Positions 18,898-27,350 of a stretch of DNA of 64,000 bases are shown here, piece after piece (position 1 is the stretch's first letter; each line of letters opens with the position of its first letter). The DNA is taken from NCBI RefSeq assembly GCF_031846515.1, contig NZ_JAVRHO010000008.1:1-64000 (forward strand), read 5' to 3'. The DNA comes from Autumnicola lenta (GTDB taxonomy: Bacteria > Bacteroidota > Bacteroidia > Flavobacteriales > Flavobacteriaceae). The translations under genes and the position numbers were made by a program. A model generated the notes under the pieces. The model made no database searches. It had not been told where the DNA came from and saw only the letters and a program-made list of their open reading frames with translations.

Positions 18898-18927
18898 TTG
18901 CGTGGCCGGGAAATCCATATAAATTTG
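18898..18927 (+). promoter_or_regulatory. Promoter of the HU gene
   Basis: TTG at 18898-18900, a 19-base spacer, then TAAATTTG at 18920-18927, matching the Bacteroidota TTG / TAnnTTTG pattern. It lies about 50 bases upstream of the HU start. Confidence 0.65.
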
Positions 18928-18977
18928 TAAAGCAATGTAACAGAATGTTTAACCAACAACTTAATTAATTTCACATT

Positions 18978-19250
18978 ATGAACAAAACTGATTTAATCGA
19001 CGCAATGGCTGAAAATGCTGGTATTTCAAAAGCAGCTGCTAAAAAAGCCTTAGAGTCTTTCCTGGAAAATGTAGAGAAATCCCTTAAAAAAGGAGATAGA
19101 GTATCTCTTGTAGGATTTGGATCTTGGTCTGTATCAAAAAGAGCTGCGCGTGAAGGTAGAAACCCGCAAACTGGAAAAACTATAAAAATTGCTGCTAAAA
19201 ACGTAGTAAAATTTAAAGCCGGAGCAGATCTTCAAAAAGCTGTTAACTAA
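18978..19250 (+). CDS. HU family DNA-binding protein
   Basis: A 90-residue histone-like protein that bends DNA and compacts the nucleoid. The pattern is canonical: MNKTDLIDAMAENAGISKAAAKKALESF at the start, the GFGSWSVSKRAAREGRNPQTG arm region at about 46-67 and the C-terminal KFKAGADLQKAVN. It is a single-gene unit with its own promoter and a strong terminator. The coding bias (frequent AAA, GCT, CTT) is that of a highly expressed gene. Confidence 0.97.
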   Translation: MNKTDLIDAMAENAGISKAAAKKALESFLENVEKSLKKGDRVSLVGFGSWSVSKRAAREGRNPQTGKTIKIAAKNVVKFKAGADLQKAVN

Positions 19251-19274
19251 TAATTTATATTAGGAAAAAAAATC

Positions 19275-19300
19275 AAAGCCTCCGTGGGAGGCTTTTTTTT
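19275..19300 (+). terminator. Intrinsic terminator after HU gene
   Basis: A 9-bp stem (aaagcctcc / ggaggcttt) with a GTG loop, running directly into eight T. It ends 50 bases after the HU stop. Confidence 0.93.
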
Positions 19301-19368
19301 ATTAGAAAATTGGCATAATCATTTGATTTTTTTAAATAAATACTTAGATTAGTTAAAAAGAACCCATT

Positions 19369-19929
19369 ATGATAGCTTTAAAACCAGCCAAAGGACACCT
19401 GCTTGTAGCAGAACCTACAATAATCGGGGACGTGGCATTTAACCGATCGGTGGTGCTGTTAGCTAATCATTCCGATACCGGATCTGTAGGATTTATTCTA
19501 AACAAAGTTCTCGATTTCACTCTTAAGGATCTTATTCCCGAACTTAAGTTCTCGTTTAAAATTTACAATGGTGGTCCTGTAGAACAGGACAATCTTTATT
19601 TTATACATAAAGTACCTCATCTCATTCCTGATAGTATCGAGATCGCCAATGGCATTTACTGGGGCGGTAATTTTGAAGCGGTTAAGGAACTGGTTAACCG
19701 GGAAATGATTGATGAAAATCAAATAAAATTTTTTCTGGGATATTCCGGTTGGGATGCTGACCAATTAAATGCGGAACTTGATTCGCATTCCTGGATCGTC
19801 ACTACAAACGAGGATCAGACAGGTCTTATTGAGCGTCCTTACGATTCTTTCTGGAAAGATAAAATGCTTCAGCTTGGAGGGGAATATCTCTTATGGTGCA
19901 ATGCGCCCGAAAATCCCAGCTACAACTAA
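19369..19929 (+). CDS. YqgE/AlgH family protein
   Basis: A 186-residue cytoplasmic protein of the YqgE/AlgH (UPF0301) family. The features are KPAKGHLLVAEP at the start, FNRSVVLLANH, GSVGFILN and later FFLGYSGWDADQL, all conserved positions of the family. The biochemical role is unresolved; AlgH affects alginate regulation in Pseudomonas, but no alginate genes are here. Its stop overlaps the convergent aminotransferase stop by 4 bases. Confidence 0.92.
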   Translation: MIALKPAKGHLLVAEPTIIGDVAFNRSVVLLANHSDTGSVGFILNKVLDFTLKDLIPELKFSFKIYNGGPVEQDNLYFIHKVPHLIPDSIEIANGIYWGGNFEAVKELVNREMIDENQIKFFLGYSGWDADQLNAELDSHSWIVTTNEDQTGLIERPYDSFWKDKMLQLGGEYLLWCNAPENPSYN

Positions 19930-20771
19930 CCTAGTCGTGCTTTTACATTCAGTTTAGAAAGTAGTTCTCCTGAAACTTTAGCGGAATATTCTTTTTTCCT
20001 GTATTTTGTTACAGGTTGAATTCCTACAACAATATTTGTAATAAACAGTTCATCTGCTTTCTGAAGTTCAAAAGGAGAGATCGAAGTTTCCTGTAATTGA
20101 TATTCGGGAATTTGTTTTATTATTTTTAGAAGCTGTTTACGGGTAATACCGTTTAAAGCACCGTCACTAATTGGCGGTGTCTTTATAACATTGTCTTTCA
20201 CCAAAAAAATGTTTCCGTTTAAGGCTTCGACAACGCTTTTGTTCTCATTTAGAAGCAGGCAGTTTTTATAACCATTTTCACTGGCAAAAATACTCCCAAG
20301 AACGTTTACAGCCCTGTTGTTGGTTTTAATGCTGGAAAGGATTCCGCTGTTAATGTAATGGTCCTTAAACAGCTCAACTTCATAAGAGTCATCATTTAAA
20401 AGGTAAAATGAATTTTCCAGTTCTTCTGCGATAATCGTATACCCTATTTCCCTGCTGGTGGGCCTGTAAAAACCACCCTGCTCCCGAAAAATGGCAAGTT
20501 TTACCCTGGCGGGGGAATTACCTAAATTGTTATTTTCAATTAAGTTTTTGATCTCTTCTTCTAGAAATTCCGGAGAAAAAGAAGCAGGAATTTCCATGCG
20601 CATAATTCTCATTGAAGACATTAGCCGGAAATAATGGTCTTCCCAGAACCTTATCTTTCCGTTTATCACTCTAACAGTTTCAAAAACTGAATCACCATAT
20701 GCAAATCCACGATTAAACACTGAGAGGATTGCGTCCTCTTCTCCAACTAAGTTTCCGTTTAGATTGATCAT
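19926..20771 (-). CDS. Class IV PLP-dependent aminotransferase
   Basis: A 281-residue fold-type IV PLP enzyme, the group of branched-chain aminotransferase and aminodeoxychorismate lyase (PabC). The N-terminal FNRGFAYGDSVFETVR is the family signature and Lys149 in SSIKTNN is the expected PLP lysine. PabC and IlvE cannot be separated safely by eye; the length and the GDSVFET form favour a PabC- or D-amino-acid-transaminase-like enzyme. A terminator hairpin ends exactly at its start codon, so its expression may depend on read-through. Confidence 0.9.
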   Translation of the reverse strand: MINLNGNLVGEEDAILSVFNRGFAYGDSVFETVRVINGKIRFWEDHYFRLMSSMRIMRMEIPASFSPEFLEEEIKNLIENNNLGNSPARVKLAIFREQGGFYRPTSREIGYTIIAEELENSFYLLNDDSYEVELFKDHYINSGILSSIKTNNRAVNVLGSIFASENGYKNCLLLNENKSVVEALNGNIFLVKDNVIKTPPISDGALNGITRKQLLKIIKQIPEYQLQETSISPFELQKADELFITNIVVGIQPVTKYRKKEYSAKVSGELLSKLNVKARLG

Positions 20772-20798
20772 AAAAAAGCCCCGTTTTTAGAACGGGGC
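20772..20798 (-). terminator. Hairpin and T-run abutting a start codon
   Basis: On the minus strand an 8-bp stem (gccccgtt / aacggggc) with a 5-base loop is followed by six T at 20777-20772, and the next base is the A of the aminotransferase ATG. It would terminate transcripts from the START-like gene, or act as an attenuator or translational block. Confidence 0.85.
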
Positions 20799-20823
20799 AA
20801 AGGTAATATTTTAATCAGGAATA

Positions 20824-21210
20824 CTATACTGAACCAAGCACCTGTTTTAAATCTGAAATCATGTTTTCCCAAAGCATTTTTCCTTCATCCACTTCTCCTT
20901 CTTCAGCAAAATCTGTTATCATAATAGAAACGTCCTTAGTGATATCATCCACCTGGATTCTTATCTCAAAATAATATGGGGTGTCTTCTTCTTCAAGCCA
21001 CCTGAATTTGATACGTTCATCACTCTTTTTGCTTACCAGCTTCGCCTTTTCTTCACTTCCTTCCCAGATAAATGTAAAAATTTCTCCACGAGAATTGACA
21101 TTATCGGCATACCACTCGCTCAAACCTGAAGGTGTAGAGATATATTGATATAGTAAAGATGGAGAAGCATGAATAGGAAATTCCATTTCGTACTTGATCT
21201 TTTCTTCCAT
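20824..21210 (-). CDS. START-like / SRPBCC domain protein
   Basis: A 128-residue single-domain protein with the helix-grip pattern of the START/Bet v1-like fold: EFPIHASPSLLYQYISTPSGLSEWYA at the N-terminus, a beta-rich middle (FTFIWEGSEEKAKLVSK, IKFRWLEEEDTPYYFEIRI) and a long C-terminal helix (KMLWENMISDLKQVL). Such proteins bind hydrophobic ligands. In flavobacteria they are small conserved proteins of unknown role. Followed on the same strand by a hairpin and then the aminotransferase gene. Confidence 0.85.
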   Translation of the reverse strand: MEEKIKYEMEFPIHASPSLLYQYISTPSGLSEWYADNVNSRGEIFTFIWEGSEEKAKLVSKKSDERIKFRWLEEEDTPYYFEIRIQVDDITKDVSIMITDFAEEGEVDEGKMLWENMISDLKQVLGSV

Positions 21211-21290
21211 TGTTTTATTGGTTTTGAGCCAATATAGATATTAATTATAAAGATAGAAAGAAAAGAAAATAAATATTTCGGAAATTATTG

Positions 21291-21321
21291 TTTGCGCCAA
21301 TTCAAATTGTTTTTATATTTG
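21291..21321 (+). promoter_or_regulatory. Promoter of tRNA-Met
   Basis: TTTG at 21291-21294, a 19-base spacer, then TATATTTG at 21314-21321. Both elements fit the Bacteroidota consensus. It lies 75 bases upstream of the tRNA. Confidence 0.7.
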
Positions 21322-21396
21322 CACCCGCATTTGCACAGAGGGTGAATGCTTCGGAAATAAGGCCAGTTGTAGAATTTGGCAATTTTTGGGAATTTT

Positions 21397-21470
21397 GGCG
21401 AGGTAGCTCAGTTGGTTAGAGCGTCGGATTCATAACCCGGAGGTCACGAGTTCAAATCTCGTTCTCGCTA
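21397..21470 (+). tRNA. tRNA-Met (CAT anticodon)
   Basis: A complete 74-base cloverleaf. The acceptor stem GGCGAGG pairs with TCTCGCT with G-T at both ends. The D arm is AGCTCAGTTGGTTAGAGC, the anticodon loop is TTCATAA, and the T arm is ACGAG TTCAAAT CTCGT. The discriminator is A and CCA is not encoded (CTA follows). The base pair next to the anticodon loop is A-C. An elongator Met identity is most likely; a lysidine-modified Ile tRNA also reads CAT and cannot be fully excluded. It marks the end of the core region. Confidence 0.93.
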
Positions 21471-21482
21471 CTAGGAAAAACA

Positions 21483-21512
21483 AGGCTTTCGAGAAATCGG
21501 GAGCCTTTTTTA
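21483..21512 (+). terminator. Terminator of tRNA-Met
   Basis: A 10-bp stem (aggctttcga / tcgggagcct, two G-T pairs) closed by a GAAA tetraloop, followed by six T. It starts 13 bases after the tRNA. Confidence 0.92.
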
Positions 21513-22030
21513 TTTCCTCTAGTACAGAATAAGTACAGAAATTTTAAATTTTCAAGATTTACATTTGAGTTGTTCTTTTTTGATCTCTTTTGTAGGCAGA
21601 TTTTAATTTTTCAAGGAAAAATGGCACATATAGGATTCAATTATTTTTGAAAAATTGAATGTTTTAAACTTTTCATAAGATTCAGCGAAAAACTGTGGTT
21701 TGCCACCTTTTGTATAGACAAGCAGTTCTGAAATTGGGTTACTCAGAATTCTATGAACACTGGAGATGTGAGAACTACATCAGTTGAAAGCAATTGTCCA
21801 ATAAGTCATAAATCCTAAAATTCTTTAAAGCTACTCTCAAGTACCTAAAGCACTTTTCCCCTAAACATTCGTACGAAATTTTTTAACAGGTCGTGAACTA
21901 AACAGAAATTTAAACTATGCTAAAAATGTGATAAAACCATGATAACTAATGTTTTATTCCGAAAATCACAGATCTTTTTACATCGTTAAACTGTAATTTC
22001 GAAAGAAATAAACTTAAAAAAGATATAACT
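21513..22030 (+). other. Intergenic, no gene seen; short direct repeat
   Basis: About 520 bases without a convincing coding region. The only structure seen is a direct repeat AGTACAGAA at 21520-21528 and 21531-21539, just after the tRNA terminator. This could be a junction scar of an inserted island. Confidence 0.5.
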
Positions 22031-22351
22031 ATGAGAAATGAAGAGCTAGTAAAAGGCATGTCAAACTGCGTAAATCACTGCAACTGGTGTGCTGACGCTT
22101 GTTTAAATGAAGAAAACCTAAAGGATATGGTTGAATGCATAAGACTGGACAGAGCTTGTGCAGCAGTATGCAGGGCATTAAACGACATTCTTGTTACAGA
22201 ATACAAGGATATCCAAAAATTGGTGGATTATTGTATTGAAATGTGTGAAAAATGTGCAGAAGAGTGTGAGAAATTTGACTCCAAGCACTGTAAAGATTGC
22301 GCAGAAGCTTGTAGGGAATGTGCTAAAAATCTCAGGAATTTTGCAGCTTAA
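22031..22351 (+). CDS. Cys-rich four-helix-bundle copper-binding protein
   Basis: A 106-residue protein with 15 cysteines, mostly in CxxxC or CxxC spacings along predicted helices (NCVNHCNWCADAC at the start, CEKCAEECEKF and HCKDCAEACRECA near the end). This is the pattern of the DUF326 / Csp copper-storage family, in which Cys lining a four-helix bundle hold many Cu(I) ions. There is no signal peptide, so it should be cytoplasmic. It stands alone, with a strong terminator after it. A second member of the family lies at 54160-54486. Copper storage is inferred from family knowledge. Confidence 0.88.
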   Translation: MRNEELVKGMSNCVNHCNWCADACLNEENLKDMVECIRLDRACAAVCRALNDILVTEYKDIQKLVDYCIEMCEKCAEECEKFDSKHCKDCAEACRECAKNLRNFAA

Positions 22352-22370
22352 TCCTAAACCCAAACTTTTT

Positions 22371-22405
22371 AAAGGCTGCTAATAAAAAGCAGCCTTTCTT
22401 TTTTT
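22371..22405 (+). terminator. Terminator after copper-storage gene
   Basis: A perfect 10-bp stem (aaaggctgct / agcagccttt) with a 7-base loop, followed by a T-rich run. It is 19 bases after the stop. Confidence 0.93.
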
Positions 22406-23044
22406 ACCCGTTATTTCTGATACAGAAACTTTTTCGCGCCCCGGATCACTTCGACAATGGTAATCCTTGTTTGATCACAGTACACAGCTACAATTCAATT
22501 TAAAATATTTAGTCCCAGTCTTAGGATTCGAAAAATTTAGTTTTTACTTCTTTTGTATGTAGCATAAAGCTTTTTCCTTCCAACAATTATTTCTCAAACT
22601 TCAATTCTGTTTTCCTCCCCCTCGTGAATATTTTCCCATCCTATTCACCAACATAATAAAATTAACAATTGATAAGTTTTTTACTAATAACTTCTTAAAA
22701 CAATGAAAACTAACGAATTATCCATAAAACTAAAGCCTTCCTGACTACATATTATTGTAATTTCAATTTGGAGTGGATCTAATTTGTCTGCACTTTTTTC
22801 TACTAAGCAGGTTCATATAGCAGCCAATAAGATGTAGGAGAAAATAAACAGTACTAGATAAGGTTGTGTTTTAACCAAATCAAAAGTAAAATAGAACTCT
22901 GTTTGAGTATCTTTTTTAAGCCTGAGCAAATGGCATCAAATCATAAACAGTAAAAAATGATTACAAATAGGATTCTTAAAAGACCTACACATAAGAAGCA
23001 GGAGCTTCAGTGGAATCAAATGTCAACCAAAAATTTCCTTTGAA
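22406..23044 (+). other. Intergenic, nothing recognised
   Basis: About 640 AT-rich bases with no supported gene, RNA or repeat. It probably contains the promoter of the following gene run, but no convincing TTG / TAnnTTTG pair was found. Confidence 0.4.
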
Positions 23045-24643
23045 ATGAAAAATTTATACTTCTACTATTTCTTTATTTCTTTTGCTGTTATCTCCTGTAA
23101 AGATGCTGAAAGAACCCGGGGAGATGAAGGCAACGCTACTCCTGAAGAGGTTGTAAACCAACCTTCGCAGCGGGAAATTAATACAGCAGACATTGTTGTT
23201 CCTGATGGTTTCACTATAGAAGCTGTTAATACCGGCCTCTCTTACCCTGTAGATGTCACCTTTGACGAGGAAGGCAATTACTATATAGCTGAAGCTGGCG
23301 GCCATACCTATGGCACTAAACCTCCGCAAGCACCGGAGGCACGTATTCTGAAAGTATTCCCCAATGGGCAGGTAGAAGTGCTCTACGATAAGGTGGTTTC
23401 CATGACTGAAATAAAGGAATCAGCATCTTCCGAGGATATGGTAGAAGGGCTTATCCCTCCTGTAACAGGGGTAACCTATTACAAAGGGAACCTTTATATT
23501 TCTCACCGAAGTCGCTATTCGCTTTACAATCTCGAAACAAAGGAATTTGAAACAATCATCAACGGGTTGCCTTCATGGGGGGAATTCCTTAATGCAAAGC
23601 CGATTTTTAAGGATGACAAAATGTACTGGTTCCTCTCCACTCAGGGAAACAGCGGAGTGATTGAAGCACATTGGGTGCGGGTGATAGACCTGTTCAACAA
23701 ACCTCAAGCCCGGGAGATACCGGGAGAAGATATTGAACTTACGGGACAGAATTTTTGGGTTCCAACTTCAAAAATTACTATGACAGAAGCAGACTCTGTT
23801 AAAACCGGAGCCTATGCGGCTTTAGGAGAGACCACTACGGCCGGGCAAATAATTCCAGGGGAAAAGATTGCAAACGGAGCTTTTTATATAAGCAATTTGG
23901 ACGGCTCCAATATTGAAAGGATCGCATGGGGACTGCGTAGTAGTCTTGGTTACCGCTTTAGTCCCGACGGAAGACTCATTGCTACAATGAACAGTGCAAA
24001 CCCAATGCCACCGAGAGGTCTTATGTTTGACTGGGAACCTATTTACGAAGTTATAGAAGGGGAATGGTATGGTTGGCCTGATTTCTACAGCGGCCTTCCC
24101 ATTACAGACGAAAGGTTTGGTGTCAAAAAAGAAGACCGGAATTTTGTCCTTACTCCTGAAACCCACCGAAAACTTTTAAAAGGTAAAGATCTTCCACGAC
24201 AGCCCTTAGCAAAATTGCCATCACATGCTGCGATTCAGGGAATGGTGTTCGGCAATGGCCACATGGACCTGCCGGAAAACAACATTTTAGTGGCCGAATT
24301 TGGTGCTATCGTTCCTGTCTTCAAAGGAGAAAAATATCATCCTAACCGCCCTCCCGGTGTTCCCCCGGAATCTGAGGCTCCTGAAGGAGTAAAATATAAT
24401 TGGCCGGGTTTTAAAGTACAGCAGGTGAATTTATCTTCAGGAGAGGCAACTAATTTTATATATAACAAATCCGGTCTTCCTGCATCAGCCAACCAGGGAG
24501 GTGGTTTGGAGCGCCCTATACAGTTGGAGTGGGACCCGCAAGGAAATTTGTATATCGTGGATTTTGGGGTAGTCGAATTTGATGATACGGGAATGAACGC
24601 CCACCCTTTTACAGGTGTAATCTGGAAAGTAAGCAAACAATAA
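23045..24643 (+). CDS. PQQ-type sugar dehydrogenase-like lipoprotein
   Basis: A 532-residue exported protein with a lipoprotein signal (about 1-18, Cys18 in AVISC). The body is a beta-propeller of the soluble glucose/sorbosone dehydrogenase type: DGFTIEAVNTGLSYPVDVTFDEEGN, the GLRSSLGYRFSPDGRL blade, and GNLYIVDFG near the end. Members oxidise sugars or aldehydes with PQQ. It is first in a run that includes a second such lipoprotein and a cytochrome c, which could take up the electrons. Catalytic residues could not be checked by alignment, so the substrate and even activity are open. Confidence 0.8.
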   Translation: MKNLYFYYFFISFAVISCKDAERTRGDEGNATPEEVVNQPSQREINTADIVVPDGFTIEAVNTGLSYPVDVTFDEEGNYYIAEAGGHTYGTKPPQAPEARILKVFPNGQVEVLYDKVVSMTEIKESASSEDMVEGLIPPVTGVTYYKGNLYISHRSRYSLYNLETKEFETIINGLPSWGEFLNAKPIFKDDKMYWFLSTQGNSGVIEAHWVRVIDLFNKPQAREIPGEDIELTGQNFWVPTSKITMTEADSVKTGAYAALGETTTAGQIIPGEKIANGAFYISNLDGSNIERIAWGLRSSLGYRFSPDGRLIATMNSANPMPPRGLMFDWEPIYEVIEGEWYGWPDFYSGLPITDERFGVKKEDRNFVLTPETHRKLLKGKDLPRQPLAKLPSHAAIQGMVFGNGHMDLPENNILVAEFGAIVPVFKGEKYHPNRPPGVPPESEAPEGVKYNWPGFKVQQVNLSSGEATNFIYNKSGLPASANQGGGLERPIQLEWDPQGNLYIVDFGVVEFDDTGMNAHPFTGVIWKVSKQ

Positions 24644-24655
24644 AAAATACCAGGA

Positions 24656-24982
24656 ATGGAAATTACAGCTACAGTTTTACTTTTTGCAGGAGCGGTTTTA
24701 GGTTTTATGGCCTTTACCCACCTAAGTATGAACATGTCGGTACCTAAAGCGACCTGGTTAAGCCACGTTGTTGGTGGTGTTTTACATAAATTCATTGCAT
24801 GGATGGTGGCGGACGGTGTATGGTCTGTGGTAGGTTTGGGACAAATGTCGGCAGGAAACCGAGGTCAAGGAGCTTTTTTTGGATTTGTTGAAGGAAGTGG
24901 GATTGGAGGATTGTTTGGTAGTCTTCTATGTATAAGTTCTACTCTGCGGAAAAACGCAAAAAAAATTAAAACACAAAGGTAA
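24656..24982 (+). CDS. Small Gly-rich membrane protein
   Basis: A 108-residue integral membrane protein with helices at about 4-22 and 38-60 and a Gly-rich C-terminal membrane stretch (FFGFVEGSGIGGLFGSLL, about 80-97). It has a basic tail. I do not recognise the family. It lies 12 bases after the first dehydrogenase-like gene and is oriented with the cluster, so it may anchor or transfer electrons for it; this is inference from position only. Confidence 0.65.
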   Translation: MEITATVLLFAGAVLGFMAFTHLSMNMSVPKATWLSHVVGGVLHKFIAWMVADGVWSVVGLGQMSAGNRGQGAFFGFVEGSGIGGLFGSLLCISSTLRKNAKKIKTQR

Positions 24983-25054
24983 AGATTAACTCTATAGACC
25001 TAGGCAGCCTTCAAAAGGAAGAACCTTATTATCAATAACTAAAAACCAGAAAAC

Positions 25055-25159
25055 ATGGAAACAGAAAGAGAAAAAAAAAGAAAGAATATGTGGTATTGGA
25101 TCATAGGGACAATCATAGTCCTTCTACTAATCTGGTGGTGGTGGGCAGAAGCTGCCTAA
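25055..25159 (+). CDS. 34-residue single-span membrane peptide
   Basis: A small reading frame (ATG at 25055) encoding a basic N-terminus (ETEREKKRKN), one hydrophobic helix of about 17 residues and a WWWWAEAA end. The charge pattern predicts the N-terminus inside. The run of four Trp is unusual. It lies between cluster genes on the same strand. Small peptides of this kind often stabilise membrane complexes. Real translation is plausible but unproven. Confidence 0.5.
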   Translation: METEREKKRKNMWYWIIGTIIVLLLIWWWWAEAA

Positions 25160-25320
25160 GCTGCAATACAATTTTATGACTCAGGGGCTGTAGGCCTGGA
25201 ATTAAGATATTTTGACTATGATAATCATAGTAAATAAACTTGCCTGTAGCCCTTCAATGATTTACTAGTCCAACAATAATTGTATGAAAAGCTGTCTCCA
25301 CTATAGAAAAGGATAAAAAG

Positions 25321-26772
25321 ATGAAAATAAAATATGTATTAACAGTACTCTTTGCTATTCTGCTGATCAACCAAAGTTGCTATCGCATAATGCCTTCTAA
25401 AGGCGGCGGACAGATTTCTGAGGTGCCATCAACCCGAAATATTGAACCTGCAGATGTTCTGTTGCCAGACGGCTATAACATAGAAGTTGAAGCCACAGGA
25501 CTCACCTTTCCCACCGCGGTTACCTTTGACGACGTCGGAAATCTTTATGTGATCGAAGCAGGCTACTCCTACGGGGAAGTCTTCCTGGAACCTAAGTTAC
25601 TTAGAGTAGAGGCAGATGGTTCCACCACTACCTTGTACACAGGCCAAAAAAATGGTCCGTGGAATGGCGTTACTTTTTACGACGGGCACTTTTTTATCGC
25701 TGAAGGAGGACAATTGGAGGGAGGAAAGATCCTTAAAGTAAGTAAGGAAGGTCAAGCTGAAGTTCTGGTAGAGGGATTACCAAGTCTTGGGGACCACCAT
25801 ACGAACGGACCGGTCATAAAAGATGGATATCTGTATTTTGGACAAGGCACAGCAACCAATTCCGGAATAGTGGGTAATGACAATGCCTCTTTTGGCTGGC
25901 TCCACCGCTTTCCCGATTTTCACGATATTCCATGTAAAGATATTACTGTAAACGCAATAAACAGTGAGACAAAAAACGTCCTGAGCGAAGATCCCGATGA
26001 TAAAGCAGTTACAGGCCCTTTTCTTCCTTATAATCAAAAAGCCGAACCAAACGAGGTGATAAAGGGAGCAATTCCCTGTACCGGTGCTGTAATGCGGGTA
26101 CCAATCAATGGAGGCGATCTTGAGCTGGTAGCCTGGGGGTTCAGAAATCCTTACGGCCTCGCATTAGCCCCAGATGGACAGATCTATGTTACCAATAACT
26201 CTTATGATGTTCGTGGTAGCCGTCCCGTTTGGGGAACAGGAGATTTGCTGTTTAAACTAGAGCAGGATGCCTGGTATGGATGGCCAGACTACAATGGAAA
26301 TATGTCCATAACCCACCTGGAGGTCCCTGGAGAAGAAGACCCAAAAAAAATACTGGTGAATGATCCCGGTACGCCGCCACAGCCCGTGGCAAGTTTGGGG
26401 GTTCACTCCTCCTCCAACGGAATAAGTTTTTCCACAAACGGAAACTTTGGCTTTGAAGGACAGGCTTTTATAGCCCAGTTTGGGGATATGGCACCGGGAG
26501 TAGGAAAGGTGTTGTCGCCAGTTGGGTATCGGGTTATACGTGTAGATGTAGAATCGGGAATAGTTGAAGATTTCGCCACCAATAAAGCTAAAAAGAATGG
26601 ACCTGCCTCCTGGTTGGAAACGGGAGGTCTGGAAAGACCGGTTTCAGTCCAATTCAGTCCCGATGGTAGTGCATTGTATATTACAGATTTTGGAATTCTT
26701 GCAACGAGCAAGGAAGGTGCTAACCCTGTTAAAAATTCTGGCGTGGTATGGAAAATTACAAGACAAGATTAA
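25321..26772 (+). CDS. Second PQQ-type dehydrogenase-like lipoprotein
   Basis: A 483-residue lipoprotein (signal about 1-20, Cys20 in INQSC) paralogous to the protein two genes upstream: both begin the mature domain with (L/V)PDG(Y/F) and GL(T/S)(F/Y)P.(A/D)VTFD, and both end with GGLERP and a (Y/L)I.DFG blade. It has the WGFRNPYGLALAPDGQIYVTNN blade typical of sorbosone/glucose dehydrogenases. Four internal Cys in two pairs may form disulfides. Its 3' end overlaps the cytochrome c gene by 25 bases, strong evidence that the two are made together and that this protein hands electrons to the cytochrome. Confidence 0.82.
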   Translation: MKIKYVLTVLFAILLINQSCYRIMPSKGGGQISEVPSTRNIEPADVLLPDGYNIEVEATGLTFPTAVTFDDVGNLYVIEAGYSYGEVFLEPKLLRVEADGSTTTLYTGQKNGPWNGVTFYDGHFFIAEGGQLEGGKILKVSKEGQAEVLVEGLPSLGDHHTNGPVIKDGYLYFGQGTATNSGIVGNDNASFGWLHRFPDFHDIPCKDITVNAINSETKNVLSEDPDDKAVTGPFLPYNQKAEPNEVIKGAIPCTGAVMRVPINGGDLELVAWGFRNPYGLALAPDGQIYVTNNSYDVRGSRPVWGTGDLLFKLEQDAWYGWPDYNGNMSITHLEVPGEEDPKKILVNDPGTPPQPVASLGVHSSSNGISFSTNGNFGFEGQAFIAQFGDMAPGVGKVLSPVGYRVIRVDVESGIVEDFATNKAKKNGPASWLETGGLERPVSVQFSPDGSALYITDFGILATSKEGANPVKNSGVVWKITRQD

Positions 26773-27125
26773 AAGGAAGAAATTACAGGTTTATAACTAT
26801 AGCATTTTTAGCAGGCATTGTAGTTATTAGCTGCTCTGCCCCAAAAACAAAACCTTATGCTGAGGTTGTCAAGCTGCCAACAGAACAGCTTCAAAACGGG
26901 AGAATACTTTTTGATAATTATTGTGCCTCATGCCATCCTGAAGGAATGTCCGGTGTGGGGCTGGCTATTATAAATAAACCTCTGCCGAAGGCTCTTATTA
27001 AATTTCAGATAAGAAACGGAATTGGGGTTATGCCCGCATTTAATGAAGAACAACTTTCAGATGAACAGGTAGAAAATATCGCAGAATATCTGCACTACCT
27101 GCGTACAAACAGGAACAAAGACTAA
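26748..27125 (+). CDS. Lipoprotein cytochrome c
   Basis: A 125-residue class I cytochrome c. It has a lipoprotein signal with Cys29 (VVISC), the haem site C59-A-S-C62-H63, and Met95 in GVMPAFNE as the likely sixth ligand. The domain ends with AEYLHYLR, a usual C-terminal helix. It should be tethered in the periplasm or outer membrane and accept electrons. The start lies inside the preceding dehydrogenase-like gene, so translation is coupled. The natural pairing of a PQQ dehydrogenase and cytochrome c is well known in other bacteria. Confidence 0.92.
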   Translation: MENYKTRLKGRNYRFITIAFLAGIVVISCSAPKTKPYAEVVKLPTEQLQNGRILFDNYCASCHPEGMSGVGLAIINKPLPKALIKFQIRNGIGVMPAFNEEQLSDEQVENIAEYLHYLRTNRNKD

Positions 27126-27350
27126 TTTGTAAGAAGTGAAAATTACCAACACGTGGTTTACCTGTTGTTTATTTCAGATGGAGTCCTTATTTGAAAGTCA
27201 TCCTGAAAAAACACTCCCAAGACAAAAAATTAGATTTAACACAATTTTCATATCATTAAATCCATAAACTATTTAATTTGAAAAAAGCCATCAATGGCGA
27301 ATTAAATTAAGCTCAAATCAAAAATAATTTCTAACCAAACAATCTAAAAA

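Noticed and set aside
24337..24795. Long antisense reading frame over the first propeller gene
   Set aside because: The plus-strand genes have clear signal, fold and family features; the antisense frame is a shadow.
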